A DNA stretch of 64,000 nt from Rouxiella sp. S1S-2 (GCF_009208105.1 NZ_WFKL01000001.1:3472001-3536000); one strand, 5' to 3'. Positions 44,972 to 54,361 are shown, counted from the first letter of the stretch. Notes: generated from the letters alone by a model not told the origin. Made by a program: numbers and translations.

Positions 44972-46225
44972 TCAATGGAATACAGTGCTCAACCAATACG
45001 TCAATACTTCCCACGGGCCAGTCAGTACAAAGTCCGTACCCTGCCCCTGCAAGCCGACGCCTGCGCCATGCAGGAATTGGGTTGCCCCCGGAGCCACATA
45101 CCCTCCTAAATACATCACGACAATACTGAACAGTAAGGTTGAAATAATTGAGCGGATGACGTTTCCGTTGCTGGCCATTACGGTCATGGTTGTCATGTAG
45201 ATGATTGACATCAGAACGCCGATTGGGAAAATCATGATCCCCGGTAAAATCAGTGCGCAAAGCATGGTCAACGGAATGGTGATAACGGTGACGGTGATGG
45301 TCGCTGGGTCGCCCAGTGCCAGTGCACAGTCCATACCGATGTTCAGTTCGGCGTCTTTACCCATCTGCTTTTGCATAATCTCTTTGGCACTTTTCCCAAT
45401 TGGAGACAGTCCTTCCATCAGGACACCCACCACTTTAGGCAGGAGCACCATTACCGCAGCCACCCCCATTGCCATCGGGACAATAGTGGTCACAGGCTGT
45501 TTAGTCAGCAGTCCAAGCAGACAACCTACAATGACACCGATGATAGCGGGTTCACCAAACACACCCAGACGTTTCTGTACGCTCTCCAAATCAACGTCGA
45601 GCTTGTTCAGGCCGGGGATCAGGTCGATAATTTTATTGACCAGCAGTGCAAAAGGTAATGTCCAGCCTATATGGATCATGGTGGTACAGGTCGTCCCTTC
45701 CAGGCCATAATATTTCTGCCAACGGGGAGCAATTAAATCGCCAATAAACAGAGCGATAACGCTAAGTGCGACTGCCACGCCAAAACCGATAAAGAAGCTG
45801 TCAAACACGAAATAGGCCAGCGCGCCGGGAACCAGGAAGTGCATATAATTCCAGATATCAACGTTCAGCGTTTTGGTTAATTTAAGCCGAACAAGTAGCA
45901 AATTAAGAATAATACCCACTGGAACAACTAAAGCGGCAAAGGGTGCCACCCATGCGGCCGCTCCCACCGCAGGCCATCCGATATCAGCCACAGTGAATCC
46001 GCTTCCCAGTTTTGAATAGTAGGCAATTGCCGGCTGCAGGGATGTACTCAACAGATTAACAACCAAACCTAAACCAATGAAACCGATACCCACGGTGATA
46101 CCAGACTTAATGGCAGCACCGACTTTCATGCGGAAAACCAAACCCAAAATGAAGATGACAAGTGGTAGGATTGCCGTTGCCCCCATGCTTGTTATCGTTA
46201 GCATTATGTTTTTTAACATGTCCAT
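44972..46225 (-). CDS. PTS galactitol-type EIIC membrane component
   Basis: The product has 417 residues and is a multi-pass membrane protein of the GatC/SgcC type (ILGLVFRMKVGAAIKSGITVGIGFIGLGL; AAWVAPFAALVVPVGIILNL). This family forms the channel that imports polyols or ketoses and phosphorylates them. Its partners IIB and IIA are encoded just upstream in the order A-B-C, as in gat and sgc loci. The enzymes behind it suggest that the product is a polyol phosphate or ketose phosphate. Confidence 0.92.
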   Translation of the reverse strand: MDMLKNIMLTITSMGATAILPLVIFILGLVFRMKVGAAIKSGITVGIGFIGLGLVVNLLSTSLQPAIAYYSKLGSGFTVADIGWPAVGAAAWVAPFAALVVPVGIILNLLLVRLKLTKTLNVDIWNYMHFLVPGALAYFVFDSFFIGFGVAVALSVIALFIGDLIAPRWQKYYGLEGTTCTTMIHIGWTLPFALLVNKIIDLIPGLNKLDVDLESVQKRLGVFGEPAIIGVIVGCLLGLLTKQPVTTIVPMAMGVAAVMVLLPKVVGVLMEGLSPIGKSAKEIMQKQMGKDAELNIGMDCALALGDPATITVTVITIPLTMLCALILPGIMIFPIGVLMSIIYMTTMTVMASNGNVIRSIISTLLFSIVVMYLGGYVAPGATQFLHGAGVGLQGQGTDFVLTGPWEVLTYWLSTVFH

Positions 46226-46249
46226 CTTGTCATCCCCTATGTTTTCTTA

Positions 46250-46546
46250 TTAGTTTTTAGCCAGCTCTGTTAATAAATCCCCTAGTTTTTTTCGTAACAC
46301 AGCTTCATTAATCCCGGTGATAAACCCGGCCACACTCATATGCGGTTTTCCGATATCACCTTTGTAGTTATTCGTGGTTAAAATCACATCAGCATTCTGT
46401 AATTCAGAAGGAAGTTCTGACATACTGCATTTATTTATTTTGAACTGAGTAATGCCATATTCTGTACACACGGATTTCACTTCATCAGCAGCGATAGTTG
46501 ACGTTGCGACACCGCTCCCGCAGGCTACGAGGATATTAATCATCAT
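46250..46546 (-). CDS. PTS galactitol-type EIIB component
   Basis: The product has 98 residues. The phosphorylation site is Cys9 in LVACGSGVATST, the standard IIB Gat-type loop. It takes phosphate from IIA and passes it to the sugar in IIC. It lies 24 nt before the IIC gene. Confidence 0.92.
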   Translation of the reverse strand: MMINILVACGSGVATSTIAADEVKSVCTEYGITQFKINKCSMSELPSELQNADVILTTNNYKGDIGKPHMSVAGFITGINEAVLRKKLGDLLTELAKN

Positions 46547-46561
46547 TATGCTCCTGAACTC

Positions 46562-47011
46562 TTATTGCATGACGGTGGAAATAAAAAGTGCCTGCGCTTT
46601 CTCGGAAGGAAGCTCAAGTAAATTTTGATAAAAGTCTTCCATTTGAAGATTACTAAAAAGGGCCTTCAGCAGTTGCAACTGATTAGCCGGATCGGTAACG
46701 ACCAAATTGATAATGAGTTTGACCCACAATTTATCGTCGCCATCAGCCTGATCAACCTGAACCGGTTCAGGTAAGCGAATAATATAAATCGACGGGCTGT
46801 TGGCCTGGTTGCTGTCGCAATGTGGGATCGCCACAGAATAACCATCAAGCAAAATACCGGTTGGATACATGGCTTCGCGTTCGCGCAGTGCTGCCAGATA
46901 GGTCTTTTTCACTATCCCTTCTGAATACAGCTTTTCATGGATGTGCTGCAGCACCTCATCGTAATTTTTGAATGCTGCACCATCTGCAACATTAATAGCG
47001 ACTGTACTCAC
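46562..47011 (-). CDS. PTS galactitol/fructose-type EIIA component
   Basis: The product has about 149 residues. The phosphorylated His is His64 in YSVAIPHCDS, and the rest has the IIA fructose/mannitol-type fold. I chose the GTG at 47011 because AGGTGA lies just before it and the length then equals GatA; a longer ATG frame from 47104 adds a Cys- and Trp-containing stretch with no family counterpart. It is the first gene of the operon, and the operators at 47029-47067 and 47155-47172 precede it. Confidence 0.87.
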   Translation of the reverse strand: MSTVAINVADGAAFKNYDEVLQHIHEKLYSEGIVKKTYLAALREREAMYPTGILLDGYSVAIPHCDSNQANSPSIYIIRLPEPVQVDQADGDDKLWVKLIINLVVTDPANQLQLLKALFSNLQMEDFYQNLLELPSEKAQALFISTVMQ

Positions 47012-47028
47012 CTTTTCACCTCGCCTTT

Positions 47029-47067
47029 TTTGCTCATTAGAGCAAACCAAATAGATCAGATGAGCAG
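47029..47067. promoter_or_regulatory. Probable SorC-type operators before the PTS operon
   Basis: TTTGCTC and GAGCAAA at 47029-47046 form a dyad with a 4-nt spacer, and GATCAGATGAGCAG follows at 47054-47067. The segment 47040-47067 nearly repeats 37129-37156 before the ABC operon. It lies 18-56 bp upstream of the GTG start. Confidence 0.75.
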
Positions 47068-47154
47068 TTATAGCATGCCAATTTTCCGCGCAAACAGAAA
47101 ACATGCAAAAGTTATAAGCTGATCACAAAATAAATGCATAAGTGCACGCAAATA

Positions 47155-47172
47155 ATTGCTCATATGAGCAAT
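47155..47172. promoter_or_regulatory. Perfect 18-bp palindrome ATTGCTCATATGAGCAAT
   Basis: This is the clearest version of the TGCTC/GAGCA motif seen in front of both sugar operons and the SorC gene. A CRP-like half-site (TGATCACA) lies nearby at 47120-47127. The remainder of 47173-47431 shows no gene. Confidence 0.75.
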
Positions 47173-47431
47173 ATCGAGTAATTCATCTTTTAGATCAATC
47201 AAGTCAACCGGAGAGGGGAAGTAAAATTTTTATTATAAATCAGACGGATAATAGATTTTTTGAAGGTTTATATATGCGAACTGACCTATGTCAGAGGATT
47301 TGGCCATGCTCTGATCTAAGTCATGAGGGTTTACTGAATGACTGATAGCAGTGCCTAATGCATGCCTGAGAGGAAGGTGATCAAGGGCGCGGGCTACGCC
47401 CCTGTTGCTGATGTTCCGGGATCTATTTCAA

Positions 47432-48400
47432 TCAGGAATTGACAAGCTTCACCGCAGTATCGAAGTCAGTGATTAACACATCTAAAAGGCCTGACTTGAG
47501 GGAAGCGACGATGCCTTCATACTTCTGTTCTCCCCCCGCCACACCAATCACGGTTTTCGTGTTACGCAATTGTTCGGTGGAAATACCAAACCCAAGACGG
47601 CTCATCGGGCTATCAAGGATCTCGCCTTTACTGTTAACGAGAGTAATGCAGACATCCGCAGCGATATCTTTCTCAAACAGATTTTTTTGCCACGACTCGG
47701 GAAAAATATCACACAAACTGGATGAGCCCGTTTTCCAGGCGCCAATACCGGTGATGACAACATCCAGCTGAGAATAATATTGTTGGGTATCCACCACAGC
47801 CGGATCACTGGCCAGTTTTTGGGCCAGGCTTTCATCATCCACCCACATCGGCACATACATAGGATGAGCCTTGCCCTGAGAGATAGTCGACAGTCTGTGG
47901 ATAAGGTCGATCGGGCCCTGGCTAAATTCAATGCCGGGATGAACGCCAGATAGCTGAACAACATCTAATGCCGGCAAGCTGGTGAGTTGACTCACTGTGC
48001 TGGATAAAACGCGTCCCCAGGCAATACCAACCTTCATTCCCTCAGCGAGATTATTGTTGAGATAACTTGCAGTGATACCACCCAGCTTCTCATTCAGTTC
48101 TTCCTGATTGGACCAGGATTCTGACACGGAAAGCACGATTGCCTTCTGCAGACCATACTTTCCGCAGAGATTAAGTGCGATCTCTTCGTCAAGCAGTTGC
48201 TGCTTTGGAAAGAGAAACTTCACATACTCTTCCTTTATTGCCTCATCGATAAGACGCGCCGCTTTAAATCTCGAAATCTCGAGTTCTTCAGCAATCTCAG
48301 TTTTGGTCTTCATCTCAACAAAGTAACGTCGGACGACGAGAGAATAGATATAGCGGGGATCGTAACCTGACCAGCGGCTGTTTTTTATACGTTTAGGCAT
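47432..48400 (-). CDS. SorC/DeoR-type sugar-responsive regulator
   Basis: The product has about 322 residues. The helix-turn-helix KTKTEIAEELEISRFKAARLI is near residue 40, and the large C-terminal part is the SorC sugar-phosphate-binding domain (GMKVGIAWGRVLSSTVSQL; DVVITGIGAW; GVAGGEQKYEGIVASLKSG). It lies beside the PTS operon on the same strand, with an operator-rich gap between them. I chose the ATG at 48400 (GGA 8 nt upstream); 48418 is also possible. The inducer is probably a phosphorylated intermediate of the local pathway. Confidence 0.88.
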   Translation of the reverse strand: MPKRIKNSRWSGYDPRYIYSLVVRRYFVEMKTKTEIAEELEISRFKAARLIDEAIKEEYVKFLFPKQQLLDEEIALNLCGKYGLQKAIVLSVSESWSNQEELNEKLGGITASYLNNNLAEGMKVGIAWGRVLSSTVSQLTSLPALDVVQLSGVHPGIEFSQGPIDLIHRLSTISQGKAHPMYVPMWVDDESLAQKLASDPAVVDTQQYYSQLDVVITGIGAWKTGSSSLCDIFPESWQKNLFEKDIAADVCITLVNSKGEILDSPMSRLGFGISTEQLRNTKTVIGVAGGEQKYEGIVASLKSGLLDVLITDFDTAVKLVNS

Positions 48401-48485
48401 AGAGCATTCCATCTTCATCCAAAGACAATATCAGCTGAGTTAAACTGTTACCCCTGCAATTTACTCATAAGATTACACTTTTACC

Positions 48486-48510
48486 TGCTCTTTTGACATG
48501 AGCAAATGAG
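48486..48510. promoter_or_regulatory. TGCTC...GAGCA motif upstream of the SorC gene
   Basis: TGCTC at 48486-48490 and GAGCA at 48500-48504, with ATGAGCAAATGAG, resemble the operators at 47029 and 47155. Autoregulation is plausible. Confidence 0.5.
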
Positions 48511-48598
48511 TCTTATCTTTTGGCGGTGTGATAGCTGACACATCTGATGATAATGGGTGAAGAGACCAGAGTTTTTTAGACGGTGGCAAGGCTTTACA

Positions 48599-48910
48599 TT
48601 ATGTGCTCTCAATCAGTGACGCTGTGGCCTGTGATTTCTGTTTTTTGGCGTGAAACGGGTTACATTGCTCATGTGTTCCTCGCAGATAAAAATGCCCATC
48701 GGGTGCGGCCTGAGTTCCACCGGGACAACCATTCATCCCAGATTTTCCGTTTTTTCCATTAAGACCAGCCCCACCGTTTTGATTACCGATTACCACGGAT
48801 CCCCCTTTTCCTCCAGTTCCGCCTTTCCCGCCTTCACCTCCCTGACAGGCAAACGCTATAACGGAAAATCCCGTTAAAAAAAGATAAGAAAACAATTGAG
48901 CTCTGTTCAT
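48599..48910 (-). CDS. Small exported glycine-rich, collagen-like protein
   Basis: The product has 103 residues. An N-terminal signal peptide (LFSYLFLTGFSVIAFAC) ends near residue 22; a cysteine follows, but the lipobox is not a good one. Residues 24-65 are glycine-rich in Gly-X-Y steps, first GGEGGKGGTGGKGG and later GLNGKNGKSGMNGCPGG. The C-terminal part is polar with a second and third Cys. I do not recognise it. It could be a surface or periplasmic protein, and it is the only short secreted protein in the window. A ribosome site (GGAGAA) precedes the ATG. Confidence 0.6.
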   Translation of the reverse strand: MNRAQLFSYLFLTGFSVIAFACQGGEGGKGGTGGKGGSVVIGNQNGGAGLNGKNGKSGMNGCPGGTQAAPDGHFYLRGTHEQCNPFHAKKQKSQATASLIEST

Positions 48911-49133
48911 GTCTTTTCTCCAGGTTGCATCGGGTTTCGTTAGTTAGGGTAGCTGATTTACATTTCAATCCGTTCACTTTGCGCTGCGCCATTCTAAAGC
49001 AGTACAAAACACATAGCGAAAAGATCTGATAGCCACATAAGCACAAGATAAAAATAGGATTTTAAGGGGTGTACTCATAAAATCCCCACATCCATGTGTG
49101 AATTTACCCATTTCGCAGCCAGTGACTCAGAAA

Positions 49134-49895
49134 CTATTTACACGCTATAAGATTGGCCATCTGTTCCTGGTCCGGCAGACCGACGATCTGTTGAAGCATG
49201 TTGGCGTGGTTAAGATAATAAATTGCTGGCGTACCGCTTGCCCCCACATCTTCCATCAATTTCTGGTTGTATTGGATCTGCGAGAAAATCGGCTGCGGCG
49301 TTTTCTCCAAAAGTGCAGGCTTGTTTTTGCCACCCGACAACTCGAAATCCTGCCAGACCTTCGCGGGGTTTTCAGAAGACAATATCGCAGCCGCGTAACG
49401 GCCACTGTCGGGCTGCATGACACCCACTAACTGCGTTTTCATAGCGATTTTATTGTCCTTAATATAGGGCTGCACTTCCTGTCTGAATTTTGTACAGTAA
49501 GGACAGAAAGGATCGGCAAACACGACAATCTGACAATTTGCATTATTACTGCCTTCCGTGATACCGGCAGCTTTGGACAGTGTTTTCCACATCTCGCGGC
49601 CAGCAGGGATGTAAATCTCCTCTTTTATGACCTGTTCGCTGAGGTTACTTCCATTCTCATCGTACATATAACCTGATATGGCATGTTTTTTATCGGGGGT
49701 CAGATAAATTGTCACCCCCGTTCCCTGATATTTTCCCAACCAGCCCTGAACCCCACCGGGAGCCGTGAAGGGTTTGATTATTTCTATACCTTGTTTTTCC
49801 AACTGCTTGATCGGTGCGGGAAGCGCTGCGGGCGTTGCTGCCTGAACCTGCGAGCCGATAAGTGCAGCAGATAACGCGAGGATGTATTTGTTCAT
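49134..49895 (-). CDS. dsbG: Periplasmic disulfide isomerase/chaperone DsbG
   Basis: The product has about 253 residues. The signal peptide MNKYILALSAALIGSQVQA is clear. The N-terminal dimerisation part is followed by a thioredoxin domain with active site CPYC and cis-proline GTPAIY. CPYC rather than CGYC and the overall sequence fit DsbG, which protects single cysteines in the periplasm. It is downstream of a glutathione reductase gene on the same strand but with a 90-nt gap. Confidence 0.9.
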   Translation of the reverse strand: MNKYILALSAALIGSQVQAATPAALPAPIKQLEKQGIEIIKPFTAPGGVQGWLGKYQGTGVTIYLTPDKKHAISGYMYDENGSNLSEQVIKEEIYIPAGREMWKTLSKAAGITEGSNNANCQIVVFADPFCPYCTKFRQEVQPYIKDNKIAMKTQLVGVMQPDSGRYAAAILSSENPAKVWQDFELSGGKNKPALLEKTPQPIFSQIQYNQKLMEDVGASGTPAIYYLNHANMLQQIVGLPDQEQMANLIACK

Positions 49896-49985
49896 TCTTA
49901 TCTCAATATAATACGTACTCATTACGGGCCGTTGTTTAACAAACCTCCAGCCCTCCCGTCACGTGCTAAATGGCACTACTCACCA

Positions 49986-51338
49986 TTATCTCATCGTGAC
50001 AAATTCTTCTGCCGCAGTTGGGTGAATTGCCACGGTATTGTCGAAGTCTCTCTTCGTTGCTCCCATTTTCAGCGCAACAGCAAAGCCTTGCAGTATTTCA
50101 TCCATGCCTAAACCGATACCGTGGATACCGACGATTTTCTCTTCCAACCCCACACATACCAGCTTCATGCGGGATGGCTGGCGATGACGCGTCACGCCGG
50201 TGTACATGGAGGTAAAAGATGACTGATAAACTTTCACCTGATCATCACCATATTCCTCACGCGCCTGGGGTTCAGTCAGGCCAACGGTACCTATTGTTGG
50301 GTGGCTAAAGACGACTGTGGGGATATTGTTGTAATCCAGATACTCATCCGGCTTGTTGTTAAACAAGCGTTCTGAAAGGCGACGGCCCGCAGCAACAGCT
50401 GCCGGTGTTAACTCAACCGCACCGGTATTATCACCCACCGCGTAAACACCCGGCACGTTGGTATTCTGATATTTATCAACTTTGACGTACCCTTTTTCAT
50501 CGAGTTCAACACCCGCCATCTCAACGTTCAACTTGTCATTGGCTGGCTCACGGCCAATCGCCCAGATCAAACAGTCAACCGTTTGTTCACGACCATCTTC
50601 CAGCTTCAGTGTCAGGCTGCCGTCTTGGTTTTTGACCACTGCAGTGGGGATCGCTTGGGTGTGCAACGTTGGGCCTTCGACGTTCATGACTTCAACCAGT
50701 GTTTCTGTGAGCAACGGGTCAAAACTGCGCAAAGGCCCATGCTTACGTACGAACAAATGGGTTTTTGACCCCAATGCATTGAGAACACCTGCCAGTTCAA
50801 CAGCAATGTAGCCTGCACCAACAACTGCAGTGCGCTCCGGTAGCGCCTCAAGCGCAAAAAAACCATCTGAATCAATTCCGTATTCCGCTCCCGGAATAGA
50901 GGAATGGCTAGGGCGACCACCGGTGGCTATCAATATATGGTCAGCGGTAATCGTTTCCCCGTTGACCTCCACCGTATGCGCGTCCACAAACCGGGCAAAA
51001 CCTTTGATGACATCTACCTTGTTTTTACCTAACACATTTTCGTATGAAGTATGAATACGATCGATATAGGCACTGCGGTTTTTTAGCAAGGTAGCCCAGT
51101 CGAGGCGGTTTAATGTGGTATCGAAGCCATAGTCTGGGCCATAAAGATGAATGGCCTCTGCGATTTGCGCAGCGTGCCACATTATTTTTTTCGGTACACA
51201 CCCCACATTGACGCAAGTCCCGCCCAACTCCCGGGCTTCTATCAAAGCGCATTTCTGCCCATACATCGCCGCACGGTTGATTGAGGCGATACCACCGCTA
51301 CCACCACCAATCGCGATATAGTCATAGTGTTTCGTCAT
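49986..51338 (-). CDS. gor: Glutathione reductase
   Basis: The product has 450 residues, the usual length of bacterial Gor. It shows FAD-binding [16 protein letters not shown], the redox-active disulfide [18 protein letters not shown]-binding [15 protein letters not shown] and the C-terminal His-Glu base HPTAAEEF. It keeps glutathione reduced. The context with DsbG, a C-S lyase and an EamA exporter suggests a thiol-stress cluster. This may be a second copy, since enterobacteria usually carry gor elsewhere; that cannot be told here. Confidence 0.93.
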   Translation of the reverse strand: MTKHYDYIAIGGGSGGIASINRAAMYGQKCALIEARELGGTCVNVGCVPKKIMWHAAQIAEAIHLYGPDYGFDTTLNRLDWATLLKNRSAYIDRIHTSYENVLGKNKVDVIKGFARFVDAHTVEVNGETITADHILIATGGRPSHSSIPGAEYGIDSDGFFALEALPERTAVVGAGYIAVELAGVLNALGSKTHLFVRKHGPLRSFDPLLTETLVEVMNVEGPTLHTQAIPTAVVKNQDGSLTLKLEDGREQTVDCLIWAIGREPANDKLNVEMAGVELDEKGYVKVDKYQNTNVPGVYAVGDNTGAVELTPAAVAAGRRLSERLFNNKPDEYLDYNNIPTVVFSHPTIGTVGLTEPQAREEYGDDQVKVYQSSFTSMYTGVTRHRQPSRMKLVCVGLEEKIVGIHGIGLGMDEILQGFAVALKMGATKRDFDNTVAIHPTAAEEFVTMR

Positions 51339-51372
51339 TTTGTTCTCCAGGCAGCATCGCTGCGGTCATCGT

Positions 51373-52596
51373 TCAGGTAGCATCGCCAGAACTGGCACTC
51401 AATGCCTTGCTTATGCGGTTGAGCCCCTCAGCAAGCATAGCGCGTGGACAAGCCAGATTAAGGCGGATGTGCCCGTCGCCGTTACTGACAAACATTTGCC
51501 CCCCTTCAAGCAATACACCCGCATGTCTGGCAAAAAAGAGGGTTACCTCTTCCTGATTACTGACATCTACCAGACGAGAGATATCAATCCAGGCAAGATA
51601 AGTCCCTTCTGGAATGATAAAACGGGCCAGCGGATGATATGTCCCCAGGTAGTCCTGCAGAAAACGGAAGTTCTCGTCAATGTAGTGCCTGACCTGAGTC
51701 AACCACTCATCGCACTCGGACCAGGCGGCCTTGTTAGCCACCAGGCTCAGCGGAGAGATAAAATCATCATGCAGGCGAAGCCATTCGGCTCTCACTGAGG
51801 CATCAGGGATCATGATGTTTGCCAGCAGGTTACCCGCCAGGTTGAACGTTTTGCTGGTCGACATGCAGGTGATAATTTTATGATTTTCAGGAAAAATTGA
51901 CGCGGCGGGAATATGCGTGACGCCCGAGCGGGATAAATCACAGTGGATTTCATCAGAAATAACCCACACATCATGTTTAAGGCATAACGCTATCATTTTC
52001 TGCAACTCATCACGTCGCCAAACTCGCCCGGTGGGATTATGCGGGTTACAGAGAAAGAAGGCTTTAATTCGCTGCTGGTCATCGCTCAGGGCTTGTTCCA
52101 TTGCCTCAAAATCTACCGCCCAGTGGCCTTCGTTATTTCTAAGCGGGCAATCGACGACGCGACGACCGCTATAGTCTCCGGCTTTTTTAAACGGTGCGTA
52201 AGAAGGGGTCAGGATGAGGATGCTGTCTTCTTCGTGGGTCAGTAACGGCACCAATCGGTTAAGCGCAGGGATAATACCGGGGGAGAAAACAATGCTTTCT
52301 TCCTGAAACCGGTATCCGTAATTCCTTTCACACCAGGCCCCAAAAATCTCATAGTAATCCCTGTCATAAATGCGGGTGTAGCCAAGAATTTTTTTATCTA
52401 ACCGGGAGCGTATGGCTTCAAGCACCGGCTCGGGGGTGGAAAAAGCCATGTCTGCTACCCAGAGGTTTATAAAACCATTGGCCGGTACTTCCGGCGCGGG
52501 GCCTTCATGGGCACCAAACATATATTCACGCCAGCCGTCGACGGTTAAGCTGTCTGTCCCTGCCCTGTCCACTGCTTCATCAAAATCGTATTTCAT
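51373..52596 (-). CDS. PLP-dependent C-S lyase, PatB/MalY family
   Basis: The product has 407 residues. The fold-type I aminotransferase motifs are visible: NPHNPTGRVWRRDEL, ISDEIHCDLSRSG with the PLP-binding Asp, and the Schiff-base Lys in STSKTFNLAG. PatB/MalY proteins split cystathionine or cysteine S-conjugates to a thiol, pyruvate and ammonia. It is 34 nt upstream of gor on the same strand. The conjugate substrate is not visible. Confidence 0.87.
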   Translation of the reverse strand: MKYDFDEAVDRAGTDSLTVDGWREYMFGAHEGPAPEVPANGFINLWVADMAFSTPEPVLEAIRSRLDKKILGYTRIYDRDYYEIFGAWCERNYGYRFQEESIVFSPGIIPALNRLVPLLTHEEDSILILTPSYAPFKKAGDYSGRRVVDCPLRNNEGHWAVDFEAMEQALSDDQQRIKAFFLCNPHNPTGRVWRRDELQKMIALCLKHDVWVISDEIHCDLSRSGVTHIPAASIFPENHKIITCMSTSKTFNLAGNLLANIMIPDASVRAEWLRLHDDFISPLSLVANKAAWSECDEWLTQVRHYIDENFRFLQDYLGTYHPLARFIIPEGTYLAWIDISRLVDVSNQEEVTLFFARHAGVLLEGGQMFVSNGDGHIRLNLACPRAMLAEGLNRISKALSASSGDAT

Positions 52597-52726
52597 AGAG
52601 GTTACCCGATTAGTTTGTCCAAAGAGGTCACAGCGTCACTGATTTTGCTAACGATTAGATATTCCATTGCTTTAAAACCTGAAAAACCATTTGCAGAGTG
52701 ATCAAGTCATGACTGGCACGTTGATA

Positions 52727-53575
52727 TCAGTGCCGTATTTTCTGACCCGGTGCCTTGATCACCAACAGAATGCCCGCAAGGACTGCCAGCGTTGAAAATG
52801 CCATTCTGAGGCTCAGTGACTCGCCCAAAAATGTTACGCCTCCCAGCATCGCCAGACAGGGCACACTCAACTGAACCGTACTGGCTGCAACAGACTCAAG
52901 ACGAGGTAAAAGTGAATACCACAGCACATAGGCTCCGGCAGAAGCACCGGCACCAGAGAGTATTGCCAGGACAATTCCGATACCGTCGAAGTGCGCTCCC
53001 TGGCTAATGAACGGCGACAACACCAGGGCAAAAGGTACAGCAAGGATGAAGTTTGCCGCAGTTGCCTGCGCAGCATCAGGAGAGCGCTTTCCGCAGAGGG
53101 TATAAGCCGCCCAGGCAAGGCCTGAAAGCGCCATCAGAACAGCGCTGCCCAAGGGGGGCGCTTTGGCACCAGGTAAGAGAAGAGCAGCCATGCCGGCTAC
53201 AGCCAGCCCAAGCCCCGTTGCTCTGGAAAAAGACAGCCTTTCCCCATGGAAAAGGCCATGGGCCACCATCGCCAGTTGCACAACGCCAAACAAGAGCAAA
53301 GCACCTGTCCCTGTATCCAAATGGATATAGGCAAGGGAGAAACACAGGGCGTAGGCCATAAGAAAGAACCCGCTTTTCAAGCTCCAGACGCCCTGCTTTT
53401 TCCCCTCACGTCTCAACAACAGTGGTAACAAGACCACCGCCCCGCTCATCAGGCGAAGGTCACTGAACGTCACCGGATCAATATGTTCGCCTTTCAACGC
53501 AATCCGACAGAGCACGGAATTGGCTGCGAATGCCATCATTGCTATCACTATCTTGAATCCAACAGACCGCCCCAT
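52727..53575 (-). CDS. DMT/EamA-family exporter
   Basis: The product has 282 residues with ten membrane helices in two EamA repeats (NSVLCRIALKGEHIDPVTFSDLR; LPPLVA-type core with LGVVQ-like segments). Members export amino acids or metabolites. It is 130 nt upstream of the C-S lyase gene, same strand, and divergent from the thioredoxin-like gene at 53763. Confidence 0.85.
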   Translation of the reverse strand: MGRSVGFKIVIAMMAFAANSVLCRIALKGEHIDPVTFSDLRLMSGAVVLLPLLLRREGKKQGVWSLKSGFFLMAYALCFSLAYIHLDTGTGALLLFGVVQLAMVAHGLFHGERLSFSRATGLGLAVAGMAALLLPGAKAPPLGSAVLMALSGLAWAAYTLCGKRSPDAAQATAANFILAVPFALVLSPFISQGAHFDGIGIVLAILSGAGASAGAYVLWYSLLPRLESVAASTVQLSVPCLAMLGGVTFLGESLSLRMAFSTLAVLAGILLVIKAPGQKIRH

Positions 53576-53617
53576 CAGCGTGACGCCTCAAAATTAACAA
53601 ATTACGTGATAATCTAT

Positions 53618-53632
53618 CAATTAGTAGGTAGG
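53618..53632. promoter_or_regulatory. Shared motif site A (CAATTAGTAGGTAGG)
   Basis: This differs by one base from site B at 58182-58196 (reverse complement). It lies 131 bp before the thioredoxin-like gene at 53763 and 43 bp from the exporter gene start. Confidence 0.7.
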
Positions 53633-53762
53633 ATGACAATATCTACTTATGGCAGCCAGACACTAAAATGGTACGCCTTTTCAGGTCATGCACGGAGCAT
53701 TGGCCTTTATCATTGCCAGATTTATGTGAAGCCGTAGACCCGTTACTAACAAAGGAGAACAT

Positions 53763-54254
53763 ATGCAAGATTTCAACGTACTGCTCGAAGCAGCATCAGA
53801 TTATAACGAATTTGTTGGCGGAGCAGAAGAAGACCGCAACGCATTGCGGCATTTTGAGGGGCTTGCCAACGAGGCATTACCTGACGATGTCATCAGTAAG
53901 CTCTCGCAACTTCCGGGTTCGTACAGCATTCTGGTAGCTGCTGAAATGTGGTGCCCCGACTGCCATAAAAACTTGCCTGTAATCCATGCCATTGCCGCGT
54001 CAACGCCGGCAATACGTCTGGGTATTATCACCCGCGACAAGGCCGAAGCCGTCTTTAAAGCACACTTTGGTGTCGATAAAGTCAAAATTCCGTTTGCCGT
54101 GGTACTGGATGAGAACGCGACTCCGCTGGGGCAGTTTATTGAACGGCCTAAAACCGCTATCGGCAAGAACGGAGAAGTGAGCGAGAGTTACAAAAACGGT
54201 GAGCTTCTGGTCGATACCGCCCGCGAATTGACTTCAATTTTTCCAGGAAAATAA
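53763..54254 (+). CDS. Thioredoxin-like protein (CPDC active site)
   Basis: The product has 163 residues and no signal peptide, so it is cytosolic. Active site WCPDCHKN at residues 63-70, a long N-terminal helix, and a cis-Pro region IPFAVVLD. It resembles thioredoxin-family proteins that sit near TetR/NemA type loci. A strong AGGAG lies 6 nt before the ATG. Motif site A is upstream, and a terminator follows at 54362. Confidence 0.82.
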   Translation: MQDFNVLLEAASDYNEFVGGAEEDRNALRHFEGLANEALPDDVISKLSQLPGSYSILVAAEMWCPDCHKNLPVIHAIAASTPAIRLGIITRDKAEAVFKAHFGVDKVKIPFAVVLDENATPLGQFIERPKTAIGKNGEVSESYKNGELLVDTARELTSIFPGK

Positions 54255-54361
54255 GAGAGCGTTAAAGTTAAATTAATTGAATCTCAACTTGAAGGTAATA
54301 AACCTGGAAGTTGAGCAATGCCAGGGAAATTATAAAAATAAACCATAGCAACAATGCCCTT

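Noticed and set aside
47110..47131. CRP site before the PTS operon
   Set aside because: Only one half-site (TGATCACA) is good; the other half has poor agreement. I mention it but do not call it.
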